This document shows, piece after piece, positions 1-8,764 of a stretch of DNA of 64,000 nt; the stretch's first letter is position 1; every line of letters starts with the position of its first letter. Source of the DNA: Acidobacteria subdivision 2 bacterium RH1 MAG20 (lineage in GTDB: Bacteria > Acidobacteriota > Terriglobia > Terriglobales > Acidobacteriaceae); contig NFUO01000548.1 of the NCBI GenBank assembly GCA_002197545.1, positions 57,641 to 121,640 on the forward strand. The letters are read 5' to 3'. Position numbers and translations under genes: made by a program. Under the pieces are notes generated by a model. That model was given only the letters and a program-made list of their open reading frames with translations. It was not told the DNA's origin and did no database searches.

Positions 1-2402
1 GCGAGAACGAGATCCTTGCCGATGGCGCTGAGAAGGCTTCGGTGGTTGCGGCATGGATGGGCGGCAGGCCCTATCCCCACCAGCGCTTGAACGATGCATG
101 GACCTTGGTCATGAGCGGCCAATTTCACGACACTGCCGCGGGCACCGCAAGTCCGCGGGCCTACCAATTTGCGTGGAACGATGACGTCATTGCGCTGAAC
201 CAGTTTGCCGACGTTCTCACTAGCGCCACGGAGGCCGTGGCGTCGGCGCTGAACACGGAGACCAAGGGCATTCCCGTAGTGGTCTACAATTCGCTCAATA
301 TCCCGCGCGAGGATATCGTCGAAGCTGAGGTCCACTTTCCCGACGGAATGCCGGAGGCTGTGAAGGTTCTCGATCCTGACGGCAAAGAAGTCCCCGCACA
401 GATTAAAGACGGCAAGGTGCTTTTTCTGGCTAAGACGCCGTCCGTTGGGTACGCAGTGTACGAGGTCCACGCGGCAGTATCCGAACCCTCGACGGAACTC
501 AAGGTTACGCAATCATCCCTGGAGAATGCGCGTTATCGCGTCTCGCTCAACGCAGCCGGCGACATCAGCAGCATCTTTGACAAGACACTCAACAAGGAGC
601 TGCTCTCAGCACCAATGCGGCTTGCCATCTCCAACGATGCGCCAAAGCAGTGGCCGGCGTGGAATATGGATTTCGATCAGGAGCAGGCTGCGCCTCGCGC
701 TTACGTGAGCGGTCCGGTCAAGACGCGCATCGTGGAAGATGGTCCAGCCCGAATTGCAATTGAGGTTTCGCGCGAGACCGAAGGATCAAGGTTTGTGCAA
801 ACCGTCCGTCTCTCGGCGGGCGACGCCGGCAACCGCGTCGAGTTCAGTGACGCTATCGACTGGAGAACGCTCTCGGCGAACCTCAAGGCGGTCTTCCCGC
901 TTTCGGGCACCAATCCAATGGCCACTTACAACTGGGAGATCGGTACCGTTCAGAGGCCGACTGCTTTTGATCGCCAGTTTGAGGTTGCCTCGCACCACTG
1001 GATCGATCTGACGGACAAGAGCGGCGCATATGGCACCACAATTCTCACCGGGCCAAAGAACGGTTCCGACAAGCGCATGGACAATACCATTCGGCTCACG
1101 CTGATTCGCACACCAGGAGCCCCTTTGCCCGGTCCCGGAGGTGATTTCCCGGATCAGCTCAACAAGGATTGGGGACACCACGAAATCCTCTACGGGCTCG
1201 CGGGGCACATGGGCGACTGGCGCAGTGGCCAGACAGACTGGCAGGCGTATCGCCTCAGCACTCCTCTGGTAGCCTTCACCACCGGGCGGCATCCAGGCGC
1301 TCTGGGCCGAAGCTTCTCGTTAGTCAACATCGACAATCCGTATATCAGGATTCTTGCGCTCAAGAAAGCGGAGATGAGCGATGAAGTCATCTTGCGCATG
1401 GTTGAGCTGGACGGCAGCGCTGCGCCCGACGTCAAGGTTAAGTTTGCGGGACCGATTGCCTCAGCACGCGAAGTTAATGGCCAGGAGCTGCCGACTGGGC
1501 CGGCGAAGGTTATCGATGGCGTACTGGAAACATCGTTCAACGCTTATCAGCCGCGCACCTTTGCTCTCCGTCTTGGCTCGGCCCCGGCGCAGGTCAGCGC
1601 GGTTGAATCCCAGCCGGTCGAGCTAAAGTACAACCTGGCGGCAGCCAGCAATGACGATACGAAATCCGTCGGTGGCTTCGACTCCAAAGGAGATGCACTG
1701 CCGGCCGAGATGCTGCCTAAAGAGCTGAACTTCAATGGCGTCGACTTTCATCTGGCACATGCCGCGACGGGTGAACCTGATGCCGTGGTTGCACAGGGCC
1801 AGACGATTCAACTTCCCGCAGGCGACTTCAATAGAGTTTATCTGCTGGCGGCCTCAGCTGACGGCGATCAGGAGACGGTCTTCAAGGCAGGCACTCACGC
1901 TGCCCAGTTCACGGTTGAGGATTGGGGAGGCTTCGTCGGCCAATGGGACACGCGCTTGTGGATGCCCGCCCCCGACAGCGTCATGGTTGGTGATCCGCCG
2001 CACGCGGTGCCTCTACGCAAGGACTGGGCAGTCTCTGCGAACCACGCTACATGGAACGACGTGGCCTATCGTGGATCTCCCTGGTGGTCGCCTCGCTATC
2101 CGCAGGACTACATCGGCCTGGCTCCCGGCTACATCAAAGCCGCTCCGCTGGCGTGGTATGCCTCGCATCACCATACCCCTGAAGGACTCAATGAGCCCTA
2201 TGAATACAGCTATCTCTTTGCCTACTCGATGGAGTTGCCACCGCACGCTACCAAGCTGGTTCTTCCGAAGAATGACAACATTCGTATTCTGGCAATCTCC
2301 GTGGCGCGGGAAAATCCGCAAGTTCTTCCGGCCCAGCCGCTCTACGACACGCTGAGACGTACTGACACGATGAAGAAAGGCTACATCACGGCAGCGCACT
2401 GA
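1..2402 (+). CDS. GH38-type alpha-mannosidase, 3' part
   Basis: The reading frame is already open at base 3, so the gene starts before the window and only the C-terminal part (about 800 residues) is present. Near the visible start is the motif SGQFHDTAAGT, matching the conserved 'QFHD..PGT' segment of glycoside hydrolase family 38 at the junction of catalytic and helical domains. The beta-sandwich-rich remainder fits the GH38 C-terminal domains. The catalytic nucleophile region lies upstream and cannot be checked. GH38 enzymes release alpha-mannose from oligosaccharides or glycoprotein glycans. The following gene is another glycosidase, so a glycan-utilisation cluster is likely. The last ~250 residues are longer than in minimal GH38 enzymes and probably form an extra carbohydrate-binding or sandwich domain (inference). 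Family assignment is good, exact substrate is unknown. Confidence 0.85.
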   Translation, partial: ENEILADGAEKASVVAAWMGGRPYPHQRLNDAWTLVMSGQFHDTAAGTASPRAYQFAWNDDVIALNQFADVLTSATEAVASALNTETKGIPVVVYNSLNIPREDIVEAEVHFPDGMPEAVKVLDPDGKEVPAQIKDGKVLFLAKTPSVGYAVYEVHAAVSEPSTELKVTQSSLENARYRVSLNAAGDISSIFDKTLNKELLSAPMRLAISNDAPKQWPAWNMDFDQEQAAPRAYVSGPVKTRIVEDGPARIAIEVSRETEGSRFVQTVRLSAGDAGNRVEFSDAIDWRTLSANLKAVFPLSGTNPMATYNWEIGTVQRPTAFDRQFEVASHHWIDLTDKSGAYGTTILTGPKNGSDKRMDNTIRLTLIRTPGAPLPGPGGDFPDQLNKDWGHHEILYGLAGHMGDWRSGQTDWQAYRLSTPLVAFTTGRHPGALGRSFSLVNIDNPYIRILALKKAEMSDEVILRMVELDGSAAPDVKVKFAGPIASAREVNGQELPTGPAKVIDGVLETSFNAYQPRTFALRLGSAPAQVSAVESQPVELKYNLAAASNDDTKSVGGFDSKGDALPAEMLPKELNFNGVDFHLAHAATGEPDAVVAQGQTIQLPAGDFNRVYLLAASADGDQETVFKAGTHAAQFTVEDWGGFVGQWDTRLWMPAPDSVMVGDPPHAVPLRKDWAVSANHATWNDVAYRGSPWWSPRYPQDYIGLAPGYIKAAPLAWYASHHHTPEGLNEPYEYSYLFAYSMELPPHATKLVLPKNDNIRILAISVARENPQVLPAQPLYDTLRRTDTMKKGYITAAH

Positions 2403-2546
2403 AAAACCACCCCGAAATAAGCGAAGGAGCACGAGTGAAGAGATAATTATTTCTGCCTGAGTCGAGTGTGGGATTAGCGCGTCCGTACCGGCAACCCATG
2501 TCGTGGCCCTGCTATTAAGCCTGAGATTGTGAGTGTGAGGGAAGTC

Positions 2547-4178
2547 ATGTCGATCAAGTGGTCCGCAACTCTTGTTGGAATGGTGATGCTTGCATGGATG
2601 GCTTTCACGCGTCCTTTCGGGAGCGTCAGTGCGTCCTCTTCGATCAGTCGGACTGAAACGGATCAACCTGTTTCGCTTCAATTCTCCGGTTCCCCGGATG
2701 CCGAACTATTCACGAGGGAACTCGACGCATCGTTTCAGGGCGTGCTCGAGAAGAATTTTGTCTCTGTTGCGGGCGATGGTTTTCCGGCAGGGTTTGTCAA
2801 CGCATCGCTCCCAGGTTTTCCCTGGACAGGCACGATGTGGACGCGCGATGGCGGCACTTTCATGCGTGAACTCGTTATGCGTGGTTATTTAGGGCATGCT
2901 TCGCTGCTCGCAGAGTGTCTGATGCATTTGGTGGAAAAGAATTCGGACGGATTCTATTCCTTCCCGGAGTACTTCAAGGGATCGCAGCCGGGATCGGGTG
3001 CGGAGATGGATGGCACGACTTCAATTGTCATCGGGATGGTGTTGTTATGGGAACGCCTGCCCGATGGAGATGCCACCAAAAGAGATATTCAGCAGTTCCT
3101 ATTTCAAGATGCCTCGCCGATCAACAGCATCGAGTTCGAGCTGAAGACGAAGCCGCTCGTAGCAGGCAGCGGTGAGTTCGGCTGCGGATTAGGTGTTGCC
3201 GGATTGTGTTACAACGTCGCGCAAAACAACCTGGTGCGGCTCGCTCTGCTGGCAGCAGCCAAAATGGCAGACGAGGCCGGTGATGACACTAGAGCTGAGG
3301 AGTACCGGCATCTGGCGGACCGCGTCGGTGTTGCCATGGAGAAATACCTTGTCGACAAAGATGGGGGATGGATATGGTGTATCGATGAAAGAACAATGAA
3401 GCCGGACCCGCGCATATTGAACGCACAAGGGAACAAAGGCATTGGATCGATCAACGGCGTTGCCTCGATGTATGCAGACGTGCTGGGTCTTCAGCCGCTG
3501 AACTCCTCATGGAAGGCAGGCGCAGCGCATAGCGAGAAGACATTCCAGCGCCTCTATAACACTCCGCTGCGCAAGATGGAGTTCGACCACTACGGAATCT
3601 GGACGCAGTTCGATCTGCTGGCCGGAGGATTACTTTCCAGCCCGTCCTATGGCCAGGGATATGCAATTCAGACCATGCTTCTCTTCGATAACCTGACGAT
3701 GGTCGGAAAGGCGCTGTCATGGCTAGCGAATGCAACCTATCAGCCTGTTCCAGAGTACAAGCTACATCGGGACTCTCCCTATTTCTTTTATGAGCGGACA
3801 TACTCTCCGGATGCGGTCGGAAAGATTCCGCTCGCAGAGGGTTGCGGCGCATTGAATCTGGTCAATGTTTCCGAGCCGCTGAAAGTGTCTCGGCTCATGC
3901 TGGGCGTGGATGACTCATCGCCGCAATCCATTCTGGTCCTTCCTCGGCTTCCGTATAGCTGGACGGGCGTTACAGCACATAACTGGCCTATTTTGACTCC
4001 GAGTGGGTTAGTCAGGGCCGGCATCTCGTTCGAAAAGCAAGGAGCAGGCGGCGATTTCACAATGAAGCTTGCCTCCGGTCAACAGATCAGTGATCTGAAA
4101 GTTCGAATGCCGTCGAAGAATGGTTATGTCTGGCGTGAACAGAAGCATGCTGGATCTGTGCATTTTGTAACGCAATGA
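2547..4178 (+). CDS. secreted (alpha/alpha)6-barrel glycosidase-like protein
   Basis: The ATG at 2547 is preferred over an in-frame GTG at 2529, because it is preceded by GAGGGA and directly begins a signal peptide (MSIKWSATLVGMVMLAWMAF). The 543-residue product looks like a six-hairpin glycosidase: MWTRDGG near residue 100 is a typical acidic motif at the barrel mouth, followed by repeating helical hairpins and a C-terminal beta-rich cap. It resembles the rhamnosidase/glucoamylase-like clan, but I cannot assign a CAZy family. It lies 144 bases after the GH38 gene and upstream of a lyase relic, so a shared role in plant or microbial polysaccharide breakdown is inferred. It is probably periplasmic or outer-membrane exposed. 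Confidence 0.6.
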   Translation: MSIKWSATLVGMVMLAWMAFTRPFGSVSASSSISRTETDQPVSLQFSGSPDAELFTRELDASFQGVLEKNFVSVAGDGFPAGFVNASLPGFPWTGTMWTRDGGTFMRELVMRGYLGHASLLAECLMHLVEKNSDGFYSFPEYFKGSQPGSGAEMDGTTSIVIGMVLLWERLPDGDATKRDIQQFLFQDASPINSIEFELKTKPLVAGSGEFGCGLGVAGLCYNVAQNNLVRLALLAAAKMADEAGDDTRAEEYRHLADRVGVAMEKYLVDKDGGWIWCIDERTMKPDPRILNAQGNKGIGSINGVASMYADVLGLQPLNSSWKAGAAHSEKTFQRLYNTPLRKMEFDHYGIWTQFDLLAGGLLSSPSYGQGYAIQTMLLFDNLTMVGKALSWLANATYQPVPEYKLHRDSPYFFYERTYSPDAVGKIPLAEGCGALNLVNVSEPLKVSRLMLGVDDSSPQSILVLPRLPYSWTGVTAHNWPILTPSGLVRAGISFEKQGAGGDFTMKLASGQQISDLKVRMPSKNGYVWREQKHAGSVHFVTQ

Positions 4179-4265
4179 TGCCGTTAAGTCTTAATGATTG
4201 GCGGAAATGCCGACCTTGATACCGAAACCTGATTCAAGCCGCGAGCGAGGGGATAGAAAAGAAAT

Positions 4266-5098
4266 ATGAAGAGACGGACATTTCTATTGCAGTCGAGCGG
4301 GGGGATTTGCCGCAGCCGTGATGCATGGCTTCGGGCAAGCGCCAGTGGGTTCGGCTGGTGGCCCTCATAATGAGGAAACTGCACCAGCTACGCAGGAGGC
4401 TCAGCCGCCGATCATGCACCCGGGCATATTGCAAACTCGAGCCGATCTTGAGCTTATGAAAGCTAAGATCAAAGCCAGTGAAGAACCGTGGAAATCGTCA
4501 TGGGACCTGTGGCTCACGGGGCCGATTGCATCGCTGGACTTCACGCCGAAGCCATTCCCACATATCGTTCGCGGCGCTTTTGGTGCGGGAGAGCAAGGTG
4601 GCCGTGAACTCTCGGAAAGCGCGGACGCCGCAAACAATCATGTGATGCAGTGGTACGTCAGCGGGAACGAGGCGCATGTGCGCAAGGCAATCGAGATATT
4701 CGACGCGTGGTCGCACACGTTGGCAGATTTCTTTGAGAATGACGCCATGCTGTTAGCCGGGTGGACTGGCGGCCTGTTCTGCAATGCGGCAGAGATACTA
4801 CGTGCAACATATCCAGGTTGGAACACTGCGTCACAGGAGCAGTTCAAGCGCATGCTGCCGACGGTCTATGTTCCGCTGCTGCGCATGTTCTATCCCGAGG
4901 CGAACGGCAATTGGGACGCTGCCATCATGTACACACTGCTGTCGATCGGCGTCTTCTGTGAGGACCGTGACCTGATGGAGGCGGTCTATCAGCACTATCG
5001 TATGGGACCTGTGAACAGCGGCATCACGCACTACGTTTACCCGAGCGGCCAATGCGAGGAGACGTGCAGGGATCAGGGACATACGCAAATGGGGCTCG
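4266..5098 (+). pseudogene. alginate-lyase-family protein, frameshifted and truncated
   Basis: The true start appears to be ATG 4266, giving MKRRTFLLQSSGG, a twin-arginine (Tat) signal start. The frame is lost at a run of six G (4299-4304). Removing one G joins it to the frame that continues as GFAAAVMHGFGQAP and onward. That second frame (open from an ATG at 4318) carries clear alginate-lyase-family (PF05426) features: MHPGILQTRADLELMK, NNHVMQWYVSGN and GQCEETCRDQGHTQMGLG. The family normally continues for some 100 residues beyond this last motif, but homology stops at about base 5098 and the rest is unrelated. The gene is thus damaged at both ends. A periplasmic polysaccharide lyase or hydrolase role is assumed for the intact ancestor. 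Alternative: translation from 4318 could yield a cytoplasmic fragment of unknown use. Confidence 0.75.
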
Positions 5099-5254
5099 GA
5101 TACCACGGCCAACGAATACATGCAGGAGTTGCCGGAGAGTGTGAAGAAGATGGTCGGATCGGTCTACATCATGCTGACGAAAGGAGGGAATCAAAACAAG
5201 CTTTTGGAGATTTGCTACCAAAAGCTACCAACGCTTCTCAGGAACTTTCTGTAA
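5099..5254 (+). pseudogene. unidentified 3' gene remnant fused to the lyase relic
   Basis: In the frame one base off from the lyase fragment, 51 codons from 5099 to a TAA at 5252-5254 read like real protein (for example MVGSVYIMLTKGGNQNKLLE and a leucine-rich end), whereas the lyase frame here is low-quality. I do not recognise the family. It ends 14 bases before the CCA end of tRNA-Val. The simplest reading is the 3' end of another gene joined to the lyase by a deletion or by integration and excision next to the tRNA. Confidence 0.35.
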
Positions 5255-5268
5255 GTGCTTGATAAATA

Positions 5269-5345
5269 TGGTAGGCACGAGGAGACTCGAACTCCTGACC
5301 TCTACCGTGTCAAGGTAGCGCTCTAACCAACTGAGCTACGCGCCT
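5269..5345 (-). tRNA. tRNA-Val (GAC)
   Basis: The reverse complement folds as a full cloverleaf: acceptor AGGCGCG/CGTGCCT, D arm with AGTTGGTTA loop, anticodon stem CTACC/GGTAG with loop TTGACAC (anticodon GAC), T arm AGGAG-TTCGAGT-CTCCT, and an encoded ACCA end. The 3' end faces the broken lyase gene, the side where integrating elements usually insert. Confidence 0.97.
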
Positions 5346-5427
5346 GAATGCGTTTTTTCAGTCTAAATGGAGTGGGATAGTTAGAGCAACATGAGGCTCG
5401 ACTTAGGCTAAGATTGACAGACGTAAC

Positions 5428-6000
5428 GTGCCTTTTCTGAATCAATTTCGCGCCGCTCCCAATCTGCTTACGCTGATGCGTTTGTTCATTATCCCTTTTC
5501 TTATTATAGAGATAATGGATGCCAATTATGTGGGAGCGCTTGCACTGTTCATTCTGGCCGGGATCAGCGATGCGCTGGATGGTTTGCTGGCCAGGTGGTT
5601 GAGTCAACGAACGACGCTGGGGCAGTATCTGGATCCCATTGCGGATAAGCTGCTGCTAAGTACCCTGTTTGTTGTATTTACGCATGTCGGGCTGATGCCG
5701 CGGTATGTTACGGTGCTGGTTTTCAGTAGGGATTTAGGAATTTTGCTGATCGCTGCGTTGTTGTTTGCTACTGGATCTTTGCGGGATTTTCGTCCGAGCC
5801 TGTTTGGAAAACTCAACACATTTATGCAGATAATCGCTTTGCTATCCGTGCTTTGCCAGAAGGTTTTTGCCTGGCATCATATTACGGCGATGAGGGATGG
5901 GTTATTGCAGATTATTGCGGTCATGGCTCCGCTTTCGGCGGCACAGTATGCGTGGATCGTGTTTCGCCGGATGAACGCGCAACAGCCGACTGCGGTTTAG
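5428..6000 (+). CDS. pgsA: CDP-diacylglycerol--glycerol-3-phosphate 3-phosphatidyltransferase
   Basis: This 190-residue integral membrane enzyme of the CDP-alcohol phosphatidyltransferase family makes phosphatidylglycerol phosphate from CDP-diacylglycerol and glycerol-3-phosphate. The full signature D-x2-DG-x2-AR-x8-G-x3-D-x3-D is visible at residues 48-73 (SDALDGLLARW then GQYLDPIADK). About five hydrophobic segments surround it. Start is a GTG; no strong ribosome-binding site is visible. Family members with other acceptors exist, so the substrate is inferred from length and motif. Its stop overlaps the stop of the convergent small gene by a few bases. Confidence 0.85.
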   Translation: MPFLNQFRAAPNLLTLMRLFIIPFLIIEIMDANYVGALALFILAGISDALDGLLARWLSQRTTLGQYLDPIADKLLLSTLFVVFTHVGLMPRYVTVLVFSRDLGILLIAALLFATGSLRDFRPSLFGKLNTFMQIIALLSVLCQKVFAWHHITAMRDGLLQIIAVMAPLSAAQYAWIVFRRMNAQQPTAV

Positions 6001-6161
6001 TCGTCGGCCGGAGTCTCGGGGCCAATCTCGGCCTCTTCGATAGCGATATCGCTAAACTCCGCTGAATCAAAGACTTCTCGGCAGGTCTGGCACTCGACAA
6101 ATTCTGTATCGTCCTCGCGGGCGACTACTTTTACGATGGGATGTTTGCACTTTGGGGTCAT
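5997..6161 (-). CDS. small CxxC zinc-ribbon-like protein (54 aa)
   Basis: A 54-codon frame begins with MTPKCKHPIVKVV and carries C5 plus a VECQTCREVF segment, a pattern compatible with a one- or two-finger zinc ribbon. The C-terminus is strongly acidic. A much longer upstream extension is open but reads as shadow of iscR on the other strand, so I place the start at the ATG at 6161. It is convergent with pgsA (overlapping stops) and divergent from the iscR-like gene, so it may share that control region. Function unknown. Confidence 0.55.
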   Translation of the reverse strand: MTPKCKHPIVKVVAREDDTEFVECQTCREVFDSAEFSDIAIEEAEIGPETPADD

Positions 6162-6285
6162 GAGTGGAGAGAGCGAATGGTATGGATTTTGCCCGTCTCT
6201 GCGTGGCTTGTCAAGGCGCGCAGCCTGTGATTTTCGTGATGGGCGCTGGCGATCTCGGTACGGGATTTTTATGTGGGAAAGCCGG

Positions 6286-6350
6286 TTGCGTGACCACGCT
6301 TCCGGACGTACACTATCTAGGACTGGAATTGTCGGTATTCTGCCGATTTT
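6286..6350 (+). promoter_or_regulatory. putative promoter and Rrf2-type operator of the isc locus
   Basis: TTGCGT (6286-6291), a 17-base gap and TACACT (6309-6314) form a plausible sigma-70 promoter. Immediately downstream, at 6327-6350, lies an imperfect inverted repeat, AATTGTCGG / CCGATTTT around TATTCTG. Rrf2-family regulators such as IscR bind dyads near their own promoters, so this could be the autoregulatory site. No binding data; pattern-based only. Confidence 0.35.
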
Positions 6351-6371
6351 CTGTCCGAAGGCAAGGTTGCG

Positions 6372-6836
6372 ATGCTGCGTCTGACCAAAAAAGCGGATTA
6401 CGGTCTGATGGCCCTGAAGTATCTGGCCGAGCAGGCAGACGGCAGCGCGCACAGCGCCAAGGACATTGCGGAGGCTTACCACATCCCTCCCCAACTGCTG
6501 GCGAAGATCCTGCAGACACTGGCGAAGGCCGGGTTGCTGGTCTCTCATGCGGGAACGAATGGCGGATATGCGCTTTCTCGTCATGCGAAGGAGATATCGG
6601 CCTTCGAGGTGATTCGGGCGATTGACGGACCACTCTTCATCACAAGTTGCATTACGATTCACGGAGCCTGCGACCTGACGAGCACTTGCACCATCAAAGA
6701 ACCATTGCGCAAGGTGAACGACAGCATCAAGGACCTGTTGAGCGGTATTCACATCGCTGATTTGGTTGAAGCGGATGGGGAACAGATTGGGACGGGAGCA
6801 CCAGTAGGCGGTGGGTTAGTCAGCATCGCGGTTTAG
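6372..6836 (+). CDS. iscR: Rrf2-family Fe-S regulator (IscR/SufR-like)
   Basis: The 154-residue product starts MLRLTKKADYGLMALKYLA, the classic Rrf2 winged-helix start, with a recognition region near LLAKILQTLAKAGLL and NGGYALSR wing. Three cysteines at about residues 95-108 (SCITIHGACDLTSTC) have C-x6-C-x5-C spacing, close to the C-x5-C-x5-C of IscR that holds a [2Fe-2S] cluster. It is the first gene of an ISC assembly locus, 56 bases before iscS, which supports a role as cluster-sensing repressor of the locus. The one-residue difference in spacing leaves IscR versus SufR identity open. Confidence 0.85.
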   Translation: MLRLTKKADYGLMALKYLAEQADGSAHSAKDIAEAYHIPPQLLAKILQTLAKAGLLVSHAGTNGGYALSRHAKEISAFEVIRAIDGPLFITSCITIHGACDLTSTCTIKEPLRKVNDSIKDLLSGIHIADLVEADGEQIGTGAPVGGGLVSIAV

Positions 6837-6892
6837 AACATTAGAGATTTAGGCAGTGGTACATAGCCAAACAAGATTCAGGAGCAAGAGGG

Positions 6893-8173
6893 ATGAGCAA
6901 CGATATGAACAATAACGGGATGGTGATCACGAAGTCCGCGACTCCGCTGCCGGCGGGCGTGCATCTGCCGATCTACATGGACAACCATGCAACGACGCCG
7001 CTTGACCCTCGGATTCTGGAAGCGATGATGCCCTACTTCGGAGCGAAGTTCGGCAATGCGGCGAGCCGTAACCACTCGTTCGGCTGGGAGGCCGAGCAGG
7101 CGGTGGACAAAGCGCGTGAGCAGATTGCGAAACTGATTGGCGCGAGCTCGAAGGAGATCATCTTCACCAGCGGCGCGACCGAGTCGGACAATCTTGCGCT
7201 GAAGGGTGTTGCCGAGATGTACCGTGAGCGCGGCAACCACATCATTACGCAGGTGACCGAGCACAAGGCGATTCTGGATACGTGCAAACGGCTGGAGAAG
7301 CAGGGCTTCCGCGTGACGTATCTGCCGGTGCAGGCGGATGGTTTGATCGACCTCGAAGACCTGAAGCGGGCGATGGACGATAAGACCATTCTGGTTTCCA
7401 TCATGTTTGCGAATAACGAGATCGGCGTGATTCAGCCCATCGCGGAGATTGGCAAGCTGTGCCATGAGAAGGGCGTCATCTTCCACACAGATGCGGTGCA
7501 GGCCGTGGGCAAGATTCCCGTGGACGTGCAGGCGATGAACATCGATGTGCTGTCGCTTTCGGGACACAAGATTTATGGGCCGAAGGGCGTTGGCGCGCTG
7601 TATGTGCGGCGGCGTAATCCTCGTGTACAGATCTCGGCGCAGATCGATGGCGGCGGCCACGAGCGCGGGATGCGGTCAGGCACGTTGAATGTCCCCGGCA
7701 TCGTTGGTTTGGGCAAAGCCTGTGAGATCTGCGGCGAGGAGATGGCAGCCGAAGCCAAGCGCGAGATGGAGCTTCGCGATTATCTGCGTGAGAAATTTGA
7801 GAAGGTGCTCGATTACGTCCATGTGAACGGGAACATGGAGCACCATCTGCCGGGCAATCTCAACATGAGCTTTGTTCATGTCGAGGGCGAAAGTCTCCTG
7901 ATGGGCATCAATGACATCGCGGTCTCTTCAGGCTCGGCCTGCACCTCGGCGACGCTTGAACCATCTTATGTATTGAAGGCTCTGGGTCTGGGCGATGATG
8001 TAGCGCACAGTTCGATCCGGTTTGGGCTTGGACGCTTCAACACCAAGGCTGAAGTGGACTATGTTTCGGACAAGGTGATCGACGTGGTGTCGAAGCTGCG
8101 CGAGCTTTCTCCGTTGTATGAGATGGTGAAGGAAGGCATCGACCTGACCAAGATTGAATGGGCGGCGCACTAA
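6893..8173 (+). CDS. iscS: cysteine desulfurase IscS
   Basis: Pyridoxal-phosphate enzyme that removes sulfur from cysteine and passes it to the IscU scaffold. The ATG follows CAGGAG. Visible landmarks: substrate region [12 protein letters not shown] (residues 29-40), TGATES-like SGATESDN (93-100), the PLP lysine in [10 protein letters not shown] (K226) and the mobile-loop cysteine in [20 protein letters not shown] (C350). The long extended loop and SGSACTS are typical of the IscS/NifS group I rather than SufS. Length 426 residues includes a ~25-residue N-terminal extension compared with E. coli IscS. It is cytoplasmic, between the regulator and iscU. Confidence 0.95.
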   Translation: MSNDMNNNGMVITKSATPLPAGVHLPIYMDNHATTPLDPRILEAMMPYFGAKFGNAASRNHSFGWEAEQAVDKAREQIAKLIGASSKEIIFTSGATESDNLALKGVAEMYRERGNHIITQVTEHKAILDTCKRLEKQGFRVTYLPVQADGLIDLEDLKRAMDDKTILVSIMFANNEIGVIQPIAEIGKLCHEKGVIFHTDAVQAVGKIPVDVQAMNIDVLSLSGHKIYGPKGVGALYVRRRNPRVQISAQIDGGGHERGMRSGTLNVPGIVGLGKACEICGEEMAAEAKREMELRDYLREKFEKVLDYVHVNGNMEHHLPGNLNMSFVHVEGESLLMGINDIAVSSGSACTSATLEPSYVLKALGLGDDVAHSSIRFGLGRFNTKAEVDYVSDKVIDVVSKLRELSPLYEMVKEGIDLTKIEWAAH

Positions 8174-8223
8174 GGCGTAGCGCTCATTGAGCAGGGATTA
8201 GAAAAGGCAAGAAGGAGAATGAT

Positions 8224-8643
8224 ATGGCATACAGCGATAAGGTAATTGACCACTACAACAATCCGCGGAACGTTGGTCAGATGGACAAGGCTTCTGACGA
8301 GGTTGGTACCGGGCTCGTCGGCGCGCCGGAGTGCGGTGACGTCATGCGTTTGCAGATTCGCGTGAATCCTGAGACCCAGGTCATCGAGGACGCGAAGTTC
8401 AAGACGTTCGGTTGCGGTTCGGCGATTGCCTCCTCTTCGCTCGCTACGGAGTGGGTAAAGGGCAAGACGGTTGCCGAGGCGCTCACGATTACGAATACGG
8501 ACATCGTGAAAGAGCTGGCGCTTCCTCCGGTTAAGATTCACTGCTCGGTGCTCGCGGAAGACGCGATCCGTGCGGCGATTGGGGACTGGAAGAAGAAGAA
8601 CAATGTTGCTGAGACGGCGGCGACTGCTGTTGCGGTTCGCTAA
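8224..8643 (+). CDS. iscU: Fe-S cluster scaffold IscU
   Basis: A 139-residue scaffold on which [2Fe-2S] and [4Fe-4S] clusters are built. It begins MAYSDKVIDHYNNPRNVG, the standard IscU start. All ligands are visible: C37 with D39 (APECGDV), C64 (FGCGSA) and C107 in PVKIHCSVLAEDAI, the last following an LPPVK segment that is the docking site for the HscA chaperone. The ATG has AAGAAGGAGA upstream. The presence of the LPPVK motif agrees with hscB and hscA further down the locus. Confidence 0.95.
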   Translation: MAYSDKVIDHYNNPRNVGQMDKASDEVGTGLVGAPECGDVMRLQIRVNPETQVIEDAKFKTFGCGSAIASSSLATEWVKGKTVAEALTITNTDIVKELALPPVKIHCSVLAEDAIRAAIGDWKKKNNVAETAATAVAVR

Positions 8644-8659
8644 GCTTAAAGCAGCAGGC

Positions 8660-8746
8660 GACCGCGGATAAGTGCGGATGAACGCGGATTGAAAGACCAG
8701 AAGGTATTTGTTCTTAGTCCGTGTGAATCCGTGATGATCCGTGGTC
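8660..8746. repeat. palindromic intergenic repeat (GACCGCGGAT...ATCCGTGGTC)
   Basis: The 87-base segment between iscU and iscA starts GACCGCGGAT and ends ATCCGTGGTC, an imperfect terminal inverted repeat, with internal GCGGATGAACGCGGAT and AATCCGTGATGATCCGTG units. A shorter relative sits at 25791-25844. This looks like a REP-like mobile palindrome; it could form a transcript hairpin that tunes iscU versus iscA levels (inference). Confidence 0.7.
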
Positions 8747-8764
8747 GTTCAGTTAAGGGCGTGA

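Noticed and set aside
1..5262. Polysaccharide-utilisation locus of the SusC/SusD type
   Set aside because: No TonB receptor or SusD-like gene is present in the window.
5269..5345. Complete genomic island at tRNA-Val
   Set aside because: No integrase or second attachment repeat is visible in the window, so only a remnant is suggested.
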